Assembly: GCA_945879145.1 (NCBI GenBank)
Contig: CAMCUZ010000024.1
Coordinates: 1-32,041, forward strand
Origin: an uncultured Mediterranea sp.
GTDB lineage: Bacteria; Bacteroidota; Bacteroidia; Bacteroidales; Bacteroidaceae
Reading direction: 5' to 3'
Length of the DNA: 32,041 nt
Shown piece after piece: positions 24,376 through 31,534 of the stretch. The notes beneath the pieces are model-generated. The model did not search any database and had not been told where the DNA came from. It saw only the letters and a list, made by a program, of their open reading frames with translations. Position 1 is the first letter of the stretch, and the number at the start of each line of letters is the position of its first letter. A program made the translations under genes and the position numbers.

Positions 24376-26715
24376 ATGAATGGGTATCAATCAGACCACC
24401 TTTGTAGCCGCTTTCGCGGTGGGCTGCTGCTGAAGCTGTTGGTGCTTCAGTGGGTGGTGGCTTCATGCACCTTGACCAAGTACGTACCTGATCAACAATA
24501 CCTGCTCGACGAGGTACATATCGAGACAGACAACAAAGAGGTCAAGCCCTCGATGCTGATGCCCTACGTGCGTCAGACGCCCAATGCCAAGTGGTTCAGC
24601 CTGCTGAAGACGCAACTCTATGTCTATAACTGGTCGGGACCCGATTCTACGAAGTGGGCCAACAAGACCCTCCGTAGGCTGGGGGATGCTCCGATCATCT
24701 ATAGCGCCAGCGAAACCGAACGCACCTGTCAGGAGATGACCAAAGCCGTGCAGAATATGGGTTACATGGGTGCTGTGGTGGAATCCGAGCGGGTGGTCCA
24801 CCGCAAGCGGATCAAGCTGACCTATCGGGTGCGCACGGGCAAGCCCTATCGCATCCAAACGCTGGAGCGCGACATTCGTGATGAGCAGATAGCTGAGATA
24901 CTCCAGTCAGATTCCGCTTCGTTGCTCCAACCGGAGATGAGGTTTGATATCAACGTACTCGATGCCGAACGGCAACGTATCGTCAACTTGCTACGTGATA
25001 AGGGTTATTACAAATTCAACAAGGATTACATCACCTATACGGCCGATACCGTGAGGGGTAGCTATGCGGCCGACCTGACGCTCCATCTGGCCAAGTTCCG
25101 CTCAAAGGCAGGCGACTCGCTTACCAACCATAAGCTCTACACCATCGGTACCGTCAACTTCATCACCGACTATAACGTGTTGGAATCCTCTGCGCTGAGC
25201 AGTATCGAGGTCAACGACTCTATCCACTACCGGGGTTATCCCATCTACTACAAGAATCGCCTCTATCTTCGCCCCAAGGTGCTGGCCACCAACCTCTATC
25301 TGGAGCGTGGTGAGCCCTATAGGGAGCAGGCCTTGCAACGCACCTATTCCAGCTTCAATCGGTTGGGGGCATTGAAATATACCAACATTCGCTTCTTCGA
25401 GGTGCAGCAACGCGATAGTGCCAAGCTCAATGCTTACGTGTTGCTTACCCCATCGAAGCAGCAATCGGTCTCCTTCGAACTGGAGGGTACCAACTCGGCA
25501 GGCGACTTAGGCGCAGCCGCATCAGTCTCTTTCCAGCATCGTAACCTCTTCAAGGGTTCGGAGAGTTTTATGGTGAAGCTACGCGGAGCCTACGAGGCGG
25601 TCTCGGGTCTGCAGAGCAACCAGTTTGGAAATGATTACAAGGAACTGGGTGCTGAGATGTCCATCAACTTCCCCCGCTTCATGTTTCCCTTCCTCACCGC
25701 TGACTTCAAGCGACGCAGCCGGGCCACTTCGGAGTTGACCTTGCAATACAACTACCAGATGCGCCCGGAGTTTACCCGTATTATCTCTTCGGCTGGATGG
25801 GGCTATAAGTGGGGCATGCAGCACCAGCGCACGCAGCATCGCATCGATGTAATCGACGTTAACTATCTTTACATGCCCCGCATTGATCCAGACTTTGAGG
25901 AGCAATACCTCAATCAGGACCAGAGCTACATCTTGAAGTACAATTACGATGACCGGTTGATCGTTCGCATGGGCTACAGCTTGACCTACAACAGCTCGGG
26001 GCGCGCTTTCCAGAACAACTCAGTGGTGGGCAACTCCTACGCCATCAGATTCAATATCGAGTCGGCGGGCAATCTGCTCTATGGCCTGGCCCGCGTCACG
26101 GGGATGCACCGGAATGCCGATGGGGAATATACCTTGCTCAACATTCCCTTCGCTCAATATGTCAAGATGGACCTTGATCTGACCCGTAACCTGCAGATTG
26201 ACCAGCGCAATGCCTTGGTCTTTCACCTTGGAGCAGGTGTTGCTGTGCCCTACGGCAATGCCCGGATGCTTCCATTCGAGAAACGTTACTTCTCTGGTGG
26301 CGCCAACAGCGTGAGAGGATGGTCGGTGCGTGAACTTGGTCCAGGAAGCTTTGAGAGTTCCAACAACAACTTCTTGAATCAGACGGGCGACATCAAGCTC
26401 GATGCCAATATCGAGTATCGCACGCGTCTCTTCTGGAAGTTTCGTGGGGCAGCCTTTATTGACGCTGGCAACATCTGGACCCTCCGAAATTACGAAGAGC
26501 AGCCCGGGGGCCAGTTTAAGTTCAATCAGTTCTACAAGCAGCTTGCCGTGGCCTACGGTGTAGGTCTTCGCATGGACCTCGACTTCTTCATCATTCGTCT
26601 GGATTGGGGCTGGAAGGCTGTCAATCCCCAAAACACGGGTCGCCACCGTTATCCGCTGCTTCATCCCCGCATCGGTGATTCAGCCCTCCATTTTGCCGTA
26701 GGCTATCCCTTTTAA
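24376..26715 (+). CDS. TamL-like lipidated Omp85 outer-membrane protein
   Basis: This 779-residue Omp85-family protein has a lipoprotein signal ending VVASC (C31), POTRA-like modules at about 40-370 and a C-terminal 16-strand barrel domain (GNARMLPFEKRYFSGGANSV, ending VGYPF). Bacteroidota replace TamA with a lipidated form called TamL; the lipobox and the TKYVPDQQYLLDEV start after it fit that group. It should help insert or move envelope components with a TamB protein, not present in this window. The frame is open far upstream, but only the ATG at 24376 puts the signal peptide at the N-terminus. Confidence 0.88.
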   Translation: MNGYQSDHLCSRFRGGLLLKLLVLQWVVASCTLTKYVPDQQYLLDEVHIETDNKEVKPSMLMPYVRQTPNAKWFSLLKTQLYVYNWSGPDSTKWANKTLRRLGDAPIIYSASETERTCQEMTKAVQNMGYMGAVVESERVVHRKRIKLTYRVRTGKPYRIQTLERDIRDEQIAEILQSDSASLLQPEMRFDINVLDAERQRIVNLLRDKGYYKFNKDYITYTADTVRGSYAADLTLHLAKFRSKAGDSLTNHKLYTIGTVNFITDYNVLESSALSSIEVNDSIHYRGYPIYYKNRLYLRPKVLATNLYLERGEPYREQALQRTYSSFNRLGALKYTNIRFFEVQQRDSAKLNAYVLLTPSKQQSVSFELEGTNSAGDLGAAASVSFQHRNLFKGSESFMVKLRGAYEAVSGLQSNQFGNDYKELGAEMSINFPRFMFPFLTADFKRRSRATSELTLQYNYQMRPEFTRIISSAGWGYKWGMQHQRTQHRIDVIDVNYLYMPRIDPDFEEQYLNQDQSYILKYNYDDRLIVRMGYSLTYNSSGRAFQNNSVVGNSYAIRFNIESAGNLLYGLARVTGMHRNADGEYTLLNIPFAQYVKMDLDLTRNLQIDQRNALVFHLGAGVAVPYGNARMLPFEKRYFSGGANSVRGWSVRELGPGSFESSNNNFLNQTGDIKLDANIEYRTRLFWKFRGAAFIDAGNIWTLRNYEEQPGGQFKFNQFYKQLAVAYGVGLRMDLDFFIIRLDWGWKAVNPQNTGRHRYPLLHPRIGDSALHFAVGYPF

Positions 26716-26816
26716 TAGCCACGAGTTGAGAGTTATTCACGTTGCTTCTGCTCAACTATTCCAGCTGGAAAACAAAAAAAGGCCCCAGAGTGAAAACAAC
26801 ATGTGGGATAAAATCG

Positions 26817-26824
26817 TATCTTTG
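26817..26824 (+). promoter_or_regulatory. -7 element for the S1 protein gene
   Basis: TATCTTTG matches TAnnTTTG and lies 27 bases before the ATG at 26852; GGAG at 26840-26843 can serve as ribosome site. No -33 match is visible. Confidence 0.5.
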
Positions 26825-26851
26825 TCCCCCGAAAACATAGGAGAACAAACA

Positions 26852-27682
26852 ATGGAACTGGGAAAATTCAATACACTGAAAGTGGTGAAGGCCGTAGATT
26901 TTGGCTTGTATCTTGATGGTGGGGTAGAGGGGGAGATTCTTCTGCCTGCGCGCTATGTACCTGCGGGATGCAAGCCGGGAGATGAACTTCGGGTTTTTAT
27001 CTATCTCGACAACGAAGAACGTCTGGTGGCCACTACACTCACCCCTCGGGTGCAGGTGGGTGAGTTTGCCTATTTAGAGGTGAATTGGGTGAACCAGCAT
27101 GGCGCATTCCTGGATTGGGGGTTGATGAAGGACCTCTTCGTACCCTTTGCTGAACAGAAGATGAAGATGCAGGTGGGCAAGAGCTATATCGTGCATGCCC
27201 ACGTGGATGAAGAGAGCTTCCGCATCATGGCATCGGCTAAAGTTGAGCGCTATCTCTCCAAAGAGCAACCCTCCTACAAGGCTGGCGACGAGGTGCATGT
27301 GCTGGTATGGCAGAAGACCGACCTCGGCTTCAAGGTCATCGTTGAGAACCAGTTTGCCGGCTTGATTTATGAGAACGAAGTCTTCCGACCCCTCCATACC
27401 GGCATGGAGCTGACCGCCTACGTCAAGCAGGTGCGGCCCGATGGGAAGATCGACCTTATCCTCCAGAAACCAGGCCAAGCCCATGTAGAAGACTTCTCAT
27501 CCACCTTGCTCGATTACATCCGCGAGCAGGGAGGTCACACCACCTACAACGACAAGAGTCCTGCTGAAGAGATTTACGAAGTCTTCGGAGTAAGCAAGAA
27601 GACCTTCAAGCGTGCCGTAGGCGACCTCTACAAGAAGCGTCTCATCGAACTGACCGACGCAGGCATCCAGTTGGTCAAATAA
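26852..27682 (+). CDS. CvfB-like S1 RNA-binding protein
   Basis: From the ATG at 26852 the protein has 276 residues. It contains consecutive S1-type OB folds (LKVVKAVDFGLYLDGG; YLEVNWVNQHGAFLDWGL; KVIVENQFAGLIYENEV) and a C-terminal winged helix (about 215-276, EEIYEVFGVSKKTFKRAVGD). This is the CvfB layout of RNA-binding regulators. The frame is open to 26726, but the promoter and GGAG point to 26852. The next gene starts 26 bases downstream, so they may form an operon. The RNA target is unknown. Confidence 0.9.
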   Translation: MELGKFNTLKVVKAVDFGLYLDGGVEGEILLPARYVPAGCKPGDELRVFIYLDNEERLVATTLTPRVQVGEFAYLEVNWVNQHGAFLDWGLMKDLFVPFAEQKMKMQVGKSYIVHAHVDEESFRIMASAKVERYLSKEQPSYKAGDEVHVLVWQKTDLGFKVIVENQFAGLIYENEVFRPLHTGMELTAYVKQVRPDGKIDLILQKPGQAHVEDFSSTLLDYIREQGGHTTYNDKSPAEEIYEVFGVSKKTFKRAVGDLYKKRLIELTDAGIQLVK

Positions 27683-27708
27683 GCCGCATCAGGTAACTAC
27701 AAAGCGCC

Positions 27709-28392
27709 ATGAAGGCTTCGATTCCATATATTGAAAAGAAGTTTGAGGAGTTTAATCAGCTGATGTTTGCTGGTAGGCTCCCTAAGATACCTATTGAGTT
27801 GAGTGACGCCAAGACCTTTTTGGGCGTTTGTGTTTCGCAAAGACGCAGGTTGCTGAATGGACAGATTGAGCATTACAACTTCCGACTGCGCATCAATACC
27901 CGCATCGATCTACCAGAGGAACAGGTGGAGGATACTATCATCCATGAAATGATTCACTATTTTATTGGTATCCATAAGCTGGAAGATTCTTCTGCGCATG
28001 GGCCCATATTCCGAAGTATCATGCAGCGGATTAATGAACAGCATGGCCGACACTTGACCGTATCGCATAAGGGAACCAAGGAGCAACGTGAACAGGCCTT
28101 CGACACCAAGCCTCATTGGCATGTGGTGGCTGTCGTGCTGCTCAAGAATGGGAAAACAGGTGTCAAGGTGCTGCCAAGGGTTGCCCCTCGCATTGTCAAC
28201 TACTACAATCAGGTAGGTTCCCACAGCAGTGTGGAGGAGATAAAACTCTTCCTTAGCAAGGATATCTTCTTCAATCGGTTCCCTAACTCTTCGGCATTGA
28301 ACGTGATTTTCGTGGACCATGACGAAGTGATGAAACATCTGGTGGATGCCGAACGTCTCGTGTGTGATGGGAAGAGTTTGACTTCAAAGTGA
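27709..28392 (+). CDS. SprT-like zinc metalloprotein
   Basis: This 227-residue protein has the zincin motif H79-E80-x-x-H83 (IIHEMIHYFIG) and a third metal ligand at H97 (AHGPIF), as in SprT/Spartan-type domains. Spartan cleaves DNA-protein cross-links; bacterial SprT-like proteins are mostly uncharacterised. The C-terminal 120 residues lack the usual zinc ribbon cysteines. A link to SbcCD repair elsewhere in the window is only thematic. It probably shares a transcript with the S1 protein gene. Confidence 0.88.
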   Translation: MKASIPYIEKKFEEFNQLMFAGRLPKIPIELSDAKTFLGVCVSQRRRLLNGQIEHYNFRLRINTRIDLPEEQVEDTIIHEMIHYFIGIHKLEDSSAHGPIFRSIMQRINEQHGRHLTVSHKGTKEQREQAFDTKPHWHVVAVVLLKNGKTGVKVLPRVAPRIVNYYNQVGSHSSVEEIKLFLSKDIFFNRFPNSSALNVIFVDHDEVMKHLVDAERLVCDGKSLTSK

Positions 28393-28717
28393 TAGGCAAA
28401 AAACAAAACTGAAACTGAAATAACTGAAACCATTTTTGAGAGTTCGCGGACAAATTCGGCAAAATGCACAGAGTGACGTTGTAGAGGTGAATGTTGATGT
28501 TTAGAGCTATTTTGGCCGTATATTTCAGTAAAATGAGTCGAGCAAACCCCGTTCGCGTCGCGCCTTTGAAAGGCTGCTGAGCGCCCTGAATACCGCAACG
28601 TGGGGGTGTATTCGTGGGTGTATTTAGAGCGGAAAATATTAGCTTCGCTCAAAACATCTTATAAATTATTACACTAAGGTATAGTCCGTCCCTACAGTGG
28701 AGTAATCCCTATTTCTC
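28393..28717. other. Gene-poor stretch, left part of the inverted-repeat cassette
   Basis: This stretch lies between the sprT-like stop and the microprotein gene. It holds the left inverted repeat (28400-28429) and a 13-bp palindrome GCCTTTGAAAGGC (28562-28574). Open frames are short: a 29-codon frame at 28491-28580 on the plus strand, and a longer antisense frame to 28652 that runs back through the sprT-like gene. None resembles a family I know. No clear Bacteroidetes promoter is visible. Confidence 0.5.
28400..28429. repeat. Left inverted repeat of the cassette
   Basis: Two 15-base blocks, AAAACAAAACTGAAA and CTGAAATAACTGAAA. The block contains three CTGAAA words. It starts 8 bases after the sprT-like stop codon. 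Confidence 0.85.
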
Positions 28718-28819
28718 ATGTCCAAGAAAGAAACCTGGAAATTCATTATCCAGACGATTATCAGCATTTTGACGGCCATTAGCACCACGCTGGGGGTGAC
28801 CTCGTGTATGATGCACTGA
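28718..28819 (+). CDS. 'Smalltalk'-type 33-residue microprotein
   Basis: The 33-residue product starts MSKKETWKFIIQTIISILTA and ends TLGVTSCMMH. It resembles the Bacteroides 'smalltalk' microproteins, which have a basic Lys/Trp start, one hydrophobic helix and a TTLGVTSC end; I recognise it from memory of that family. The end VTSC fits a lipobox, with C30 as the would-be lipidated cysteine and only CMMH left after cleavage. No strong ribosome site is visible, which is common in Bacteroidota. A strong terminator follows 48 bases later. Known copies tend to lie beside an amidase and an HU-like gene; here it stands alone. The function is unknown. Confidence 0.75.
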   Translation: MSKKETWKFIIQTIISILTAISTTLGVTSCMMH

Positions 28820-28866
28820 CCACAGCCTCCACCTCATAATTTTATCTTGCGGTGAAAAAGGATGAT

Positions 28867-28916
28867 GCAGCCCCGTACGAACAGGTACGCTATCCGTTCG
28901 CATGGGGCTGCTTTTT
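28867..28916 (+). terminator. Strong, probably bidirectional terminator
   Basis: A 16-base stem (28867-28882 with 28896-28911) begins GCAGCCCC and closes GGGGCTGC with one wobble and one mismatch inside, around a 13-base loop. TTTTT (28912-28916) follows it on the plus strand, and GAAAAAGG precedes it, so it can also stop transcription on the minus strand. It ends the microprotein transcript. Confidence 0.88.
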
Positions 28917-28936
28917 CATGAACTACGGGGAAATGA

Positions 28937-28967
28937 TTTCAGTTATTTCAGATTTCAGTTTTGTTTT
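28937..28967. repeat. Right inverted repeat of the cassette
   Basis: TTTCAGTTATTTCAG (28937-28951), one extra A, then TTTCAGTTTTGTTTT (28953-28967): the reverse complement of the left repeat with a single inserted base. Confidence 0.85.
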
Positions 28968-29044
28968 CGACCACCTCATCCCATTCCTAAGTTCCATGTT
29001 GTCGGCTTAGAAGGTGTCCGACAATCTCTGCTTGTAGATAGGGA

Positions 29045-30403
29045 TTATTTCAGTGCATCGAGGTTGCGCTGAATGTCGGCATCAGTCAGCTCGTAGTTCT
29101 GCAGGTCGCCTGCCAGGAACTTGTCGTACGAAGCCATGTCTATCAGTCCGTGGCCTGAGAGGTTGAACAGAATGACCTTCTCTTCACCACGCTCTTTGCA
29201 GCGGTTGGCTTCGCGGATGGTGGCTGCAATGGCATGGCATGACTCGGGAGCTGGAATGATACCTTCTGCGCGGGCAAAGAGTACACCGGCTTCGAACGAC
29301 TCCAGTTGCTGGATATCGACTGCCTCCATCATCTTGTCCTTGAGCAGTTGCGATACGATGACACCGGCACCGTGGTAGCGCAAGCCGCCTGCATGGATGT
29401 TGGCTGGGGCAAAGTTGTGGCCCAGGGTGAACATGGGGAGCAGGGGAGTGTAGCCAGCCTCATCGCCGAAGTCGTAGAGGAATTTACCGCGGGTCAGTTT
29501 GGGGCATGAGGCGGGTTCGGCTGCAATGAAGCGGGTCTGCTTACCCTCCAGGATGTTGTGGCGCATAAAGGGGAAGGCAATGCCGCCGAAGTTGGAACCT
29601 CCGCCAAAGCAGGCAATCACCATATCGGGATATTCGCCAGCCATAGCCATCTGCTTCTCAGCCTCTTGACCAATCACGGTCTGATGCAGTGCTACATGGT
29701 TGAGCACCGAGCCCAGGGTGTATTTGCAGTTGGGCGTAGTGGTGGCCAGCTCGATAGCTTCGCTGATGGCCGTACCCAGTGAACCTTGGTAGTTGGGGTG
29801 GACGGTGAGGATATCTTTACCAGCGCGGGTGGACATGGAGGGAGAAGGTGTAACCTGCGCTCCGAAGGTCTGCATGATGCTGCGGCGGTAGGGCTTCTGC
29901 TCGTAGCTGATCTTGACCTGATAGACTGCTGCCTCTAGACCAAACAGGCGTGCTGCGTAGGCCAGTGAGGCACCCCATTGTCCGGCACCGGTTTCGGTGG
30001 TGACGTTGGTCACTCCCTCCTGCTTGCAGTAGTAGGCCTGAGGGATGGCTGAATTGAGCTTGTGTGAGCCCATGGGGCTGACGCTCTCGTTCTTGAAGTA
30101 GATGTGTGCCGGGGTACCCAGCGCCTTCTCCAGACCGAAAGCACGCACCAGCGGTGTGCTGCGGTAGTACTTGTACATATCGCGCACTTCATCGGGTATC
30201 TCAATCCAGGCATCCGTCTGGTTCATCTCCTGCCGGCAAAGCTCTTTTGCAAAGATGGGGAAGAGGTCTTCGGCCTTGAGTGGTTCACGGGTGGCGGGGT
30301 TCAAGGGCGGCAGCGGTTTGTTGACCATATCTGCCTGAATGTTATACCAGTAACGGGGTATCTCCTCCTCAGGGAGGATGAATCTTTTCTGATTATTGCT
30401 CAT
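29045..30403 (-). CDS. TrpB2-type tryptophan synthase beta-like enzyme
   Basis: This 452-residue PLP enzyme is of the TrpB2 group, longer than TrpB1 (about 400). The PLP lysine is K115 in GSHKLNSA, the catalytic glutamate lies in TETGAGQWG (E137) and the phosphate loop is CFGGGSNFGG. TrpB2 converts indole and serine to tryptophan. It often acts alone or salvages free indole, because it lacks the usual contacts with TrpA. No other trp gene is nearby, which fits the salvage role. A -7 element TACTTTTG lies at 30434-30441 on the minus strand. Confidence 0.95.
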   Translation of the reverse strand: MSNNQKRFILPEEEIPRYWYNIQADMVNKPLPPLNPATREPLKAEDLFPIFAKELCRQEMNQTDAWIEIPDEVRDMYKYYRSTPLVRAFGLEKALGTPAHIYFKNESVSPMGSHKLNSAIPQAYYCKQEGVTNVTTETGAGQWGASLAYAARLFGLEAAVYQVKISYEQKPYRRSIMQTFGAQVTPSPSMSTRAGKDILTVHPNYQGSLGTAISEAIELATTTPNCKYTLGSVLNHVALHQTVIGQEAEKQMAMAGEYPDMVIACFGGGSNFGGIAFPFMRHNILEGKQTRFIAAEPASCPKLTRGKFLYDFGDEAGYTPLLPMFTLGHNFAPANIHAGGLRYHGAGVIVSQLLKDKMMEAVDIQQLESFEAGVLFARAEGIIPAPESCHAIAATIREANRCKERGEEKVILFNLSGHGLIDMASYDKFLAGDLQNYELTDADIQRNLDALK

Positions 30404-30433
30404 GGTGTATAATAATATGGGTTATTTTTGCGC

Positions 30434-30441
30434 CAAAAGTA
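30434..30441 (-). promoter_or_regulatory. -7 element for trpB2
   Basis: On the minus strand TACTTTTG matches TAnnTTTG and lies about 31 bases before the ATG at 30403. The -33 region is not recognisable. Confidence 0.5.
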
Positions 30442-30492
30442 AGTATTTTCTTTGATATGAGGAAAAAATGTTGCCGATAATTGTTGCTCTGC

Positions 30493-30972
30493 TTATAAAA
30501 AGCTTTCGTCGAAGCTGAATGGCAGTAAATCTTCCACTCGGTTGAATTCAACAATAGCCTCAGTACCGCAGAGCAGGATGCGCAAGGGCTGGTGATGACG
30601 GTGCTGCACCTCGAGCATCACTTGCCGGCAGGCGCCACAAGGCGAGATGGGTTGGGTAAGAAAGGCTCCATCACTCCCTCGTGCGGCAATGGCCAGGGTA
30701 TGAACTGCCCACTCGGGATAGCGTGAATTGGCATAGAAGAGGGTGGTGCGTTCGGCACAGAGACCAGAGGGGTAGGCGGCATTCTCCTGGTTGCTTCCAC
30801 TGAGCAGCGTGCCGTCGGCCAGTCGGACAGCTGCACCTACGGAGAAGTGAGAGTAGGGAGCATAGCTGCTGTAGGTGGCTTGACGGGCGGCTTCCACCAG
30901 TTCGGCATCTGCAGCACACAGCTCACTGGGTGAATAGAGGCGATAGGTAATGGAAAGGCTGATTTCTTTCAT
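30493..30972 (-). CDS. cdd: Cytidine deaminase
   Basis: This 159-residue zinc enzyme deaminates cytidine and deoxycytidine in pyrimidine salvage. The zinc site is C72-A-E74 and P111-C112-G-A-C115; the substrate segment is SHFSVGAAV near 41-49 and NQENAAYPSG at 61-70. It is the small homotetrameric type. The gene appears to have its own promoter (TATATTTG, minus strand 31013-31006) and lies about 90 bases before trpB2. Confidence 0.96.
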   Translation of the reverse strand: MKEISLSITYRLYSPSELCAADAELVEAARQATYSSYAPYSHFSVGAAVRLADGTLLSGSNQENAAYPSGLCAERTTLFYANSRYPEWAVHTLAIAARGSDGAFLTQPISPCGACRQVMLEVQHRHHQPLRILLCGTEAIVEFNRVEDLLPFSFDESFL

Positions 30973-31005
30973 GGCATAATGGGGTGTTAATCGATTATTG
31001 TGTTA

Positions 31006-31013
31006 CAAATATA
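31006..31013 (-). promoter_or_regulatory. -7 element for cdd
   Basis: On the minus strand TATATTTG matches TAnnTTTG, 33 bases before the ATG at 30972. The -33 match is poor (TTTA with a 16-base gap). Confidence 0.45.
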
Positions 31014-31074
31014 GGGCTTATTTCTCCTATAAAGTGACTTGTTTAGTTAAATAGGATTAATTAATAGAAGAAAT

Positions 31075-31118
31075 ATAGTACTATGTAATACAAGGTATCT
31101 AAGTAATACCTATTTTTG
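31075..31118 (+). promoter_or_regulatory. padR promoter with candidate operator repeats
   Basis: TATTTTTG (31111-31118) is the -7 element. Just upstream lie the palindrome ATAGTACTAT (31075-31084), a direct repeat GTAATAC (31085-31091 and 31103-31109) and an inverted repeat AGGTAT/ATACCT (31093-31098 with 31106-31111) that touches the -7 element. A repressor bound here would block transcription. PadR proteins usually repress their own operon, so this is a good candidate operator. Confidence 0.45.
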
Positions 31119-31179
31119 TGCCATACAAAGTAGTAAACTGATTATCGCAACGAAGCCAATTAAATAATGTATAGAAGAT

Positions 31180-31521
31180 ATGGATGTAAATAATGTAAAG
31201 TCGCAGATGCGCAAGGGAATGCTGGAGTACTGCATTACGCTGTTGCTCCATGAAGAGCCTGCCTACGCTTCGGACATAATCCAAAAGCTGAAGGAGGCGC
31301 GACTCATCATCGTGGAGGGGACGCTCTATCCGTTGCTTACTCGACTGAAGAACGACGACCTCCTGCAGTATGAATGGGTAGAATCCACGCAGGGGCCCCC
31401 AAGGAAGTATTACCGGCTCACGGAGAAGGGCGAACGCTTCCTCACCGAGCTGGATAACTCCTGGAGTGAACTCAACGAGACCGTGAATCATCTGAAAAAG
31501 GTTGATACCATAACACATTAA
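31180..31521 (+). CDS. PadR family transcriptional regulator
   Basis: This 113-residue protein has the PadR winged helix: LEYCITLLLHEEPAYASDII, EGTLYPLLTRLKNDDLL (46-62) and the wing GPPRKYYRLTEKG (72-84), followed by a short dimer helix. It is of the short PadR subtype (about 110 residues). Its target is probably its own operon with the PspC-domain gene 13 bases downstream, a pairing found often in Bacteroidota and Firmicutes. The effector is unknown; relatives sense cell-envelope stress, phenolics or drugs. Confidence 0.93.
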   Translation: MDVNNVKSQMRKGMLEYCITLLLHEEPAYASDIIQKLKEARLIIVEGTLYPLLTRLKNDDLLQYEWVESTQGPPRKYYRLTEKGERFLTELDNSWSELNETVNHLKKVDTITH

Positions 31522-31534
31522 TTATTGAAATACA

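Larger units (their letters stand above)
28400..28967. mobile_element. Inverted-repeat-bounded cassette carrying a microprotein
   Basis: The ends are near-perfect inverted repeats. AAAACAAAACTGAAA (28400-28414) and CTGAAATAACTGAAA (28415-28429) are both exactly repeated as reverse complements at 28953-28967 and 28937-28951; the right copy has one extra base (28952) in the middle. The 568-bp interior holds a 33-codon gene, a strong terminator and no transposase. It sits between two convergent housekeeping genes, a safe place for insertion. No target-site duplication is obvious at the edges. It may be a MITE-like element or a cassette moved in trans; the repeats could also be a structural or binding feature. 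Confidence 0.5.
28820..29044. other. Intergenic right part of the cassette and trpB2 tail region
   Basis: This stretch holds the terminator, the right inverted repeat (28937-28967) and a 7-bp hairpin TTGTCGG/CCGACAA (28999-29005 with 29018-29024) just after the trpB2 stop on the minus strand. No other gene is seen. Confidence 0.6.

Noticed and set aside
24250..24390. N-terminal extension of the RNA methyltransferase
   Set aside because: It would cross its own promoter and the tamL start; MPISKNKI at 24249 fits the family.
26726..26851. N-terminal extension of the S1 protein
   Set aside because: A -7 element (26817-26824) and GGAG lie inside it, and the S1 domain starts only after 26852.
28209..28652. 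147-codon minus-strand frame across the sprT-like 3' end and cassette
   Set aside because: It is antisense to a well supported gene, has no promoter or recognised family, and was not called as a gene; the part inside the cassette might still be a relic.
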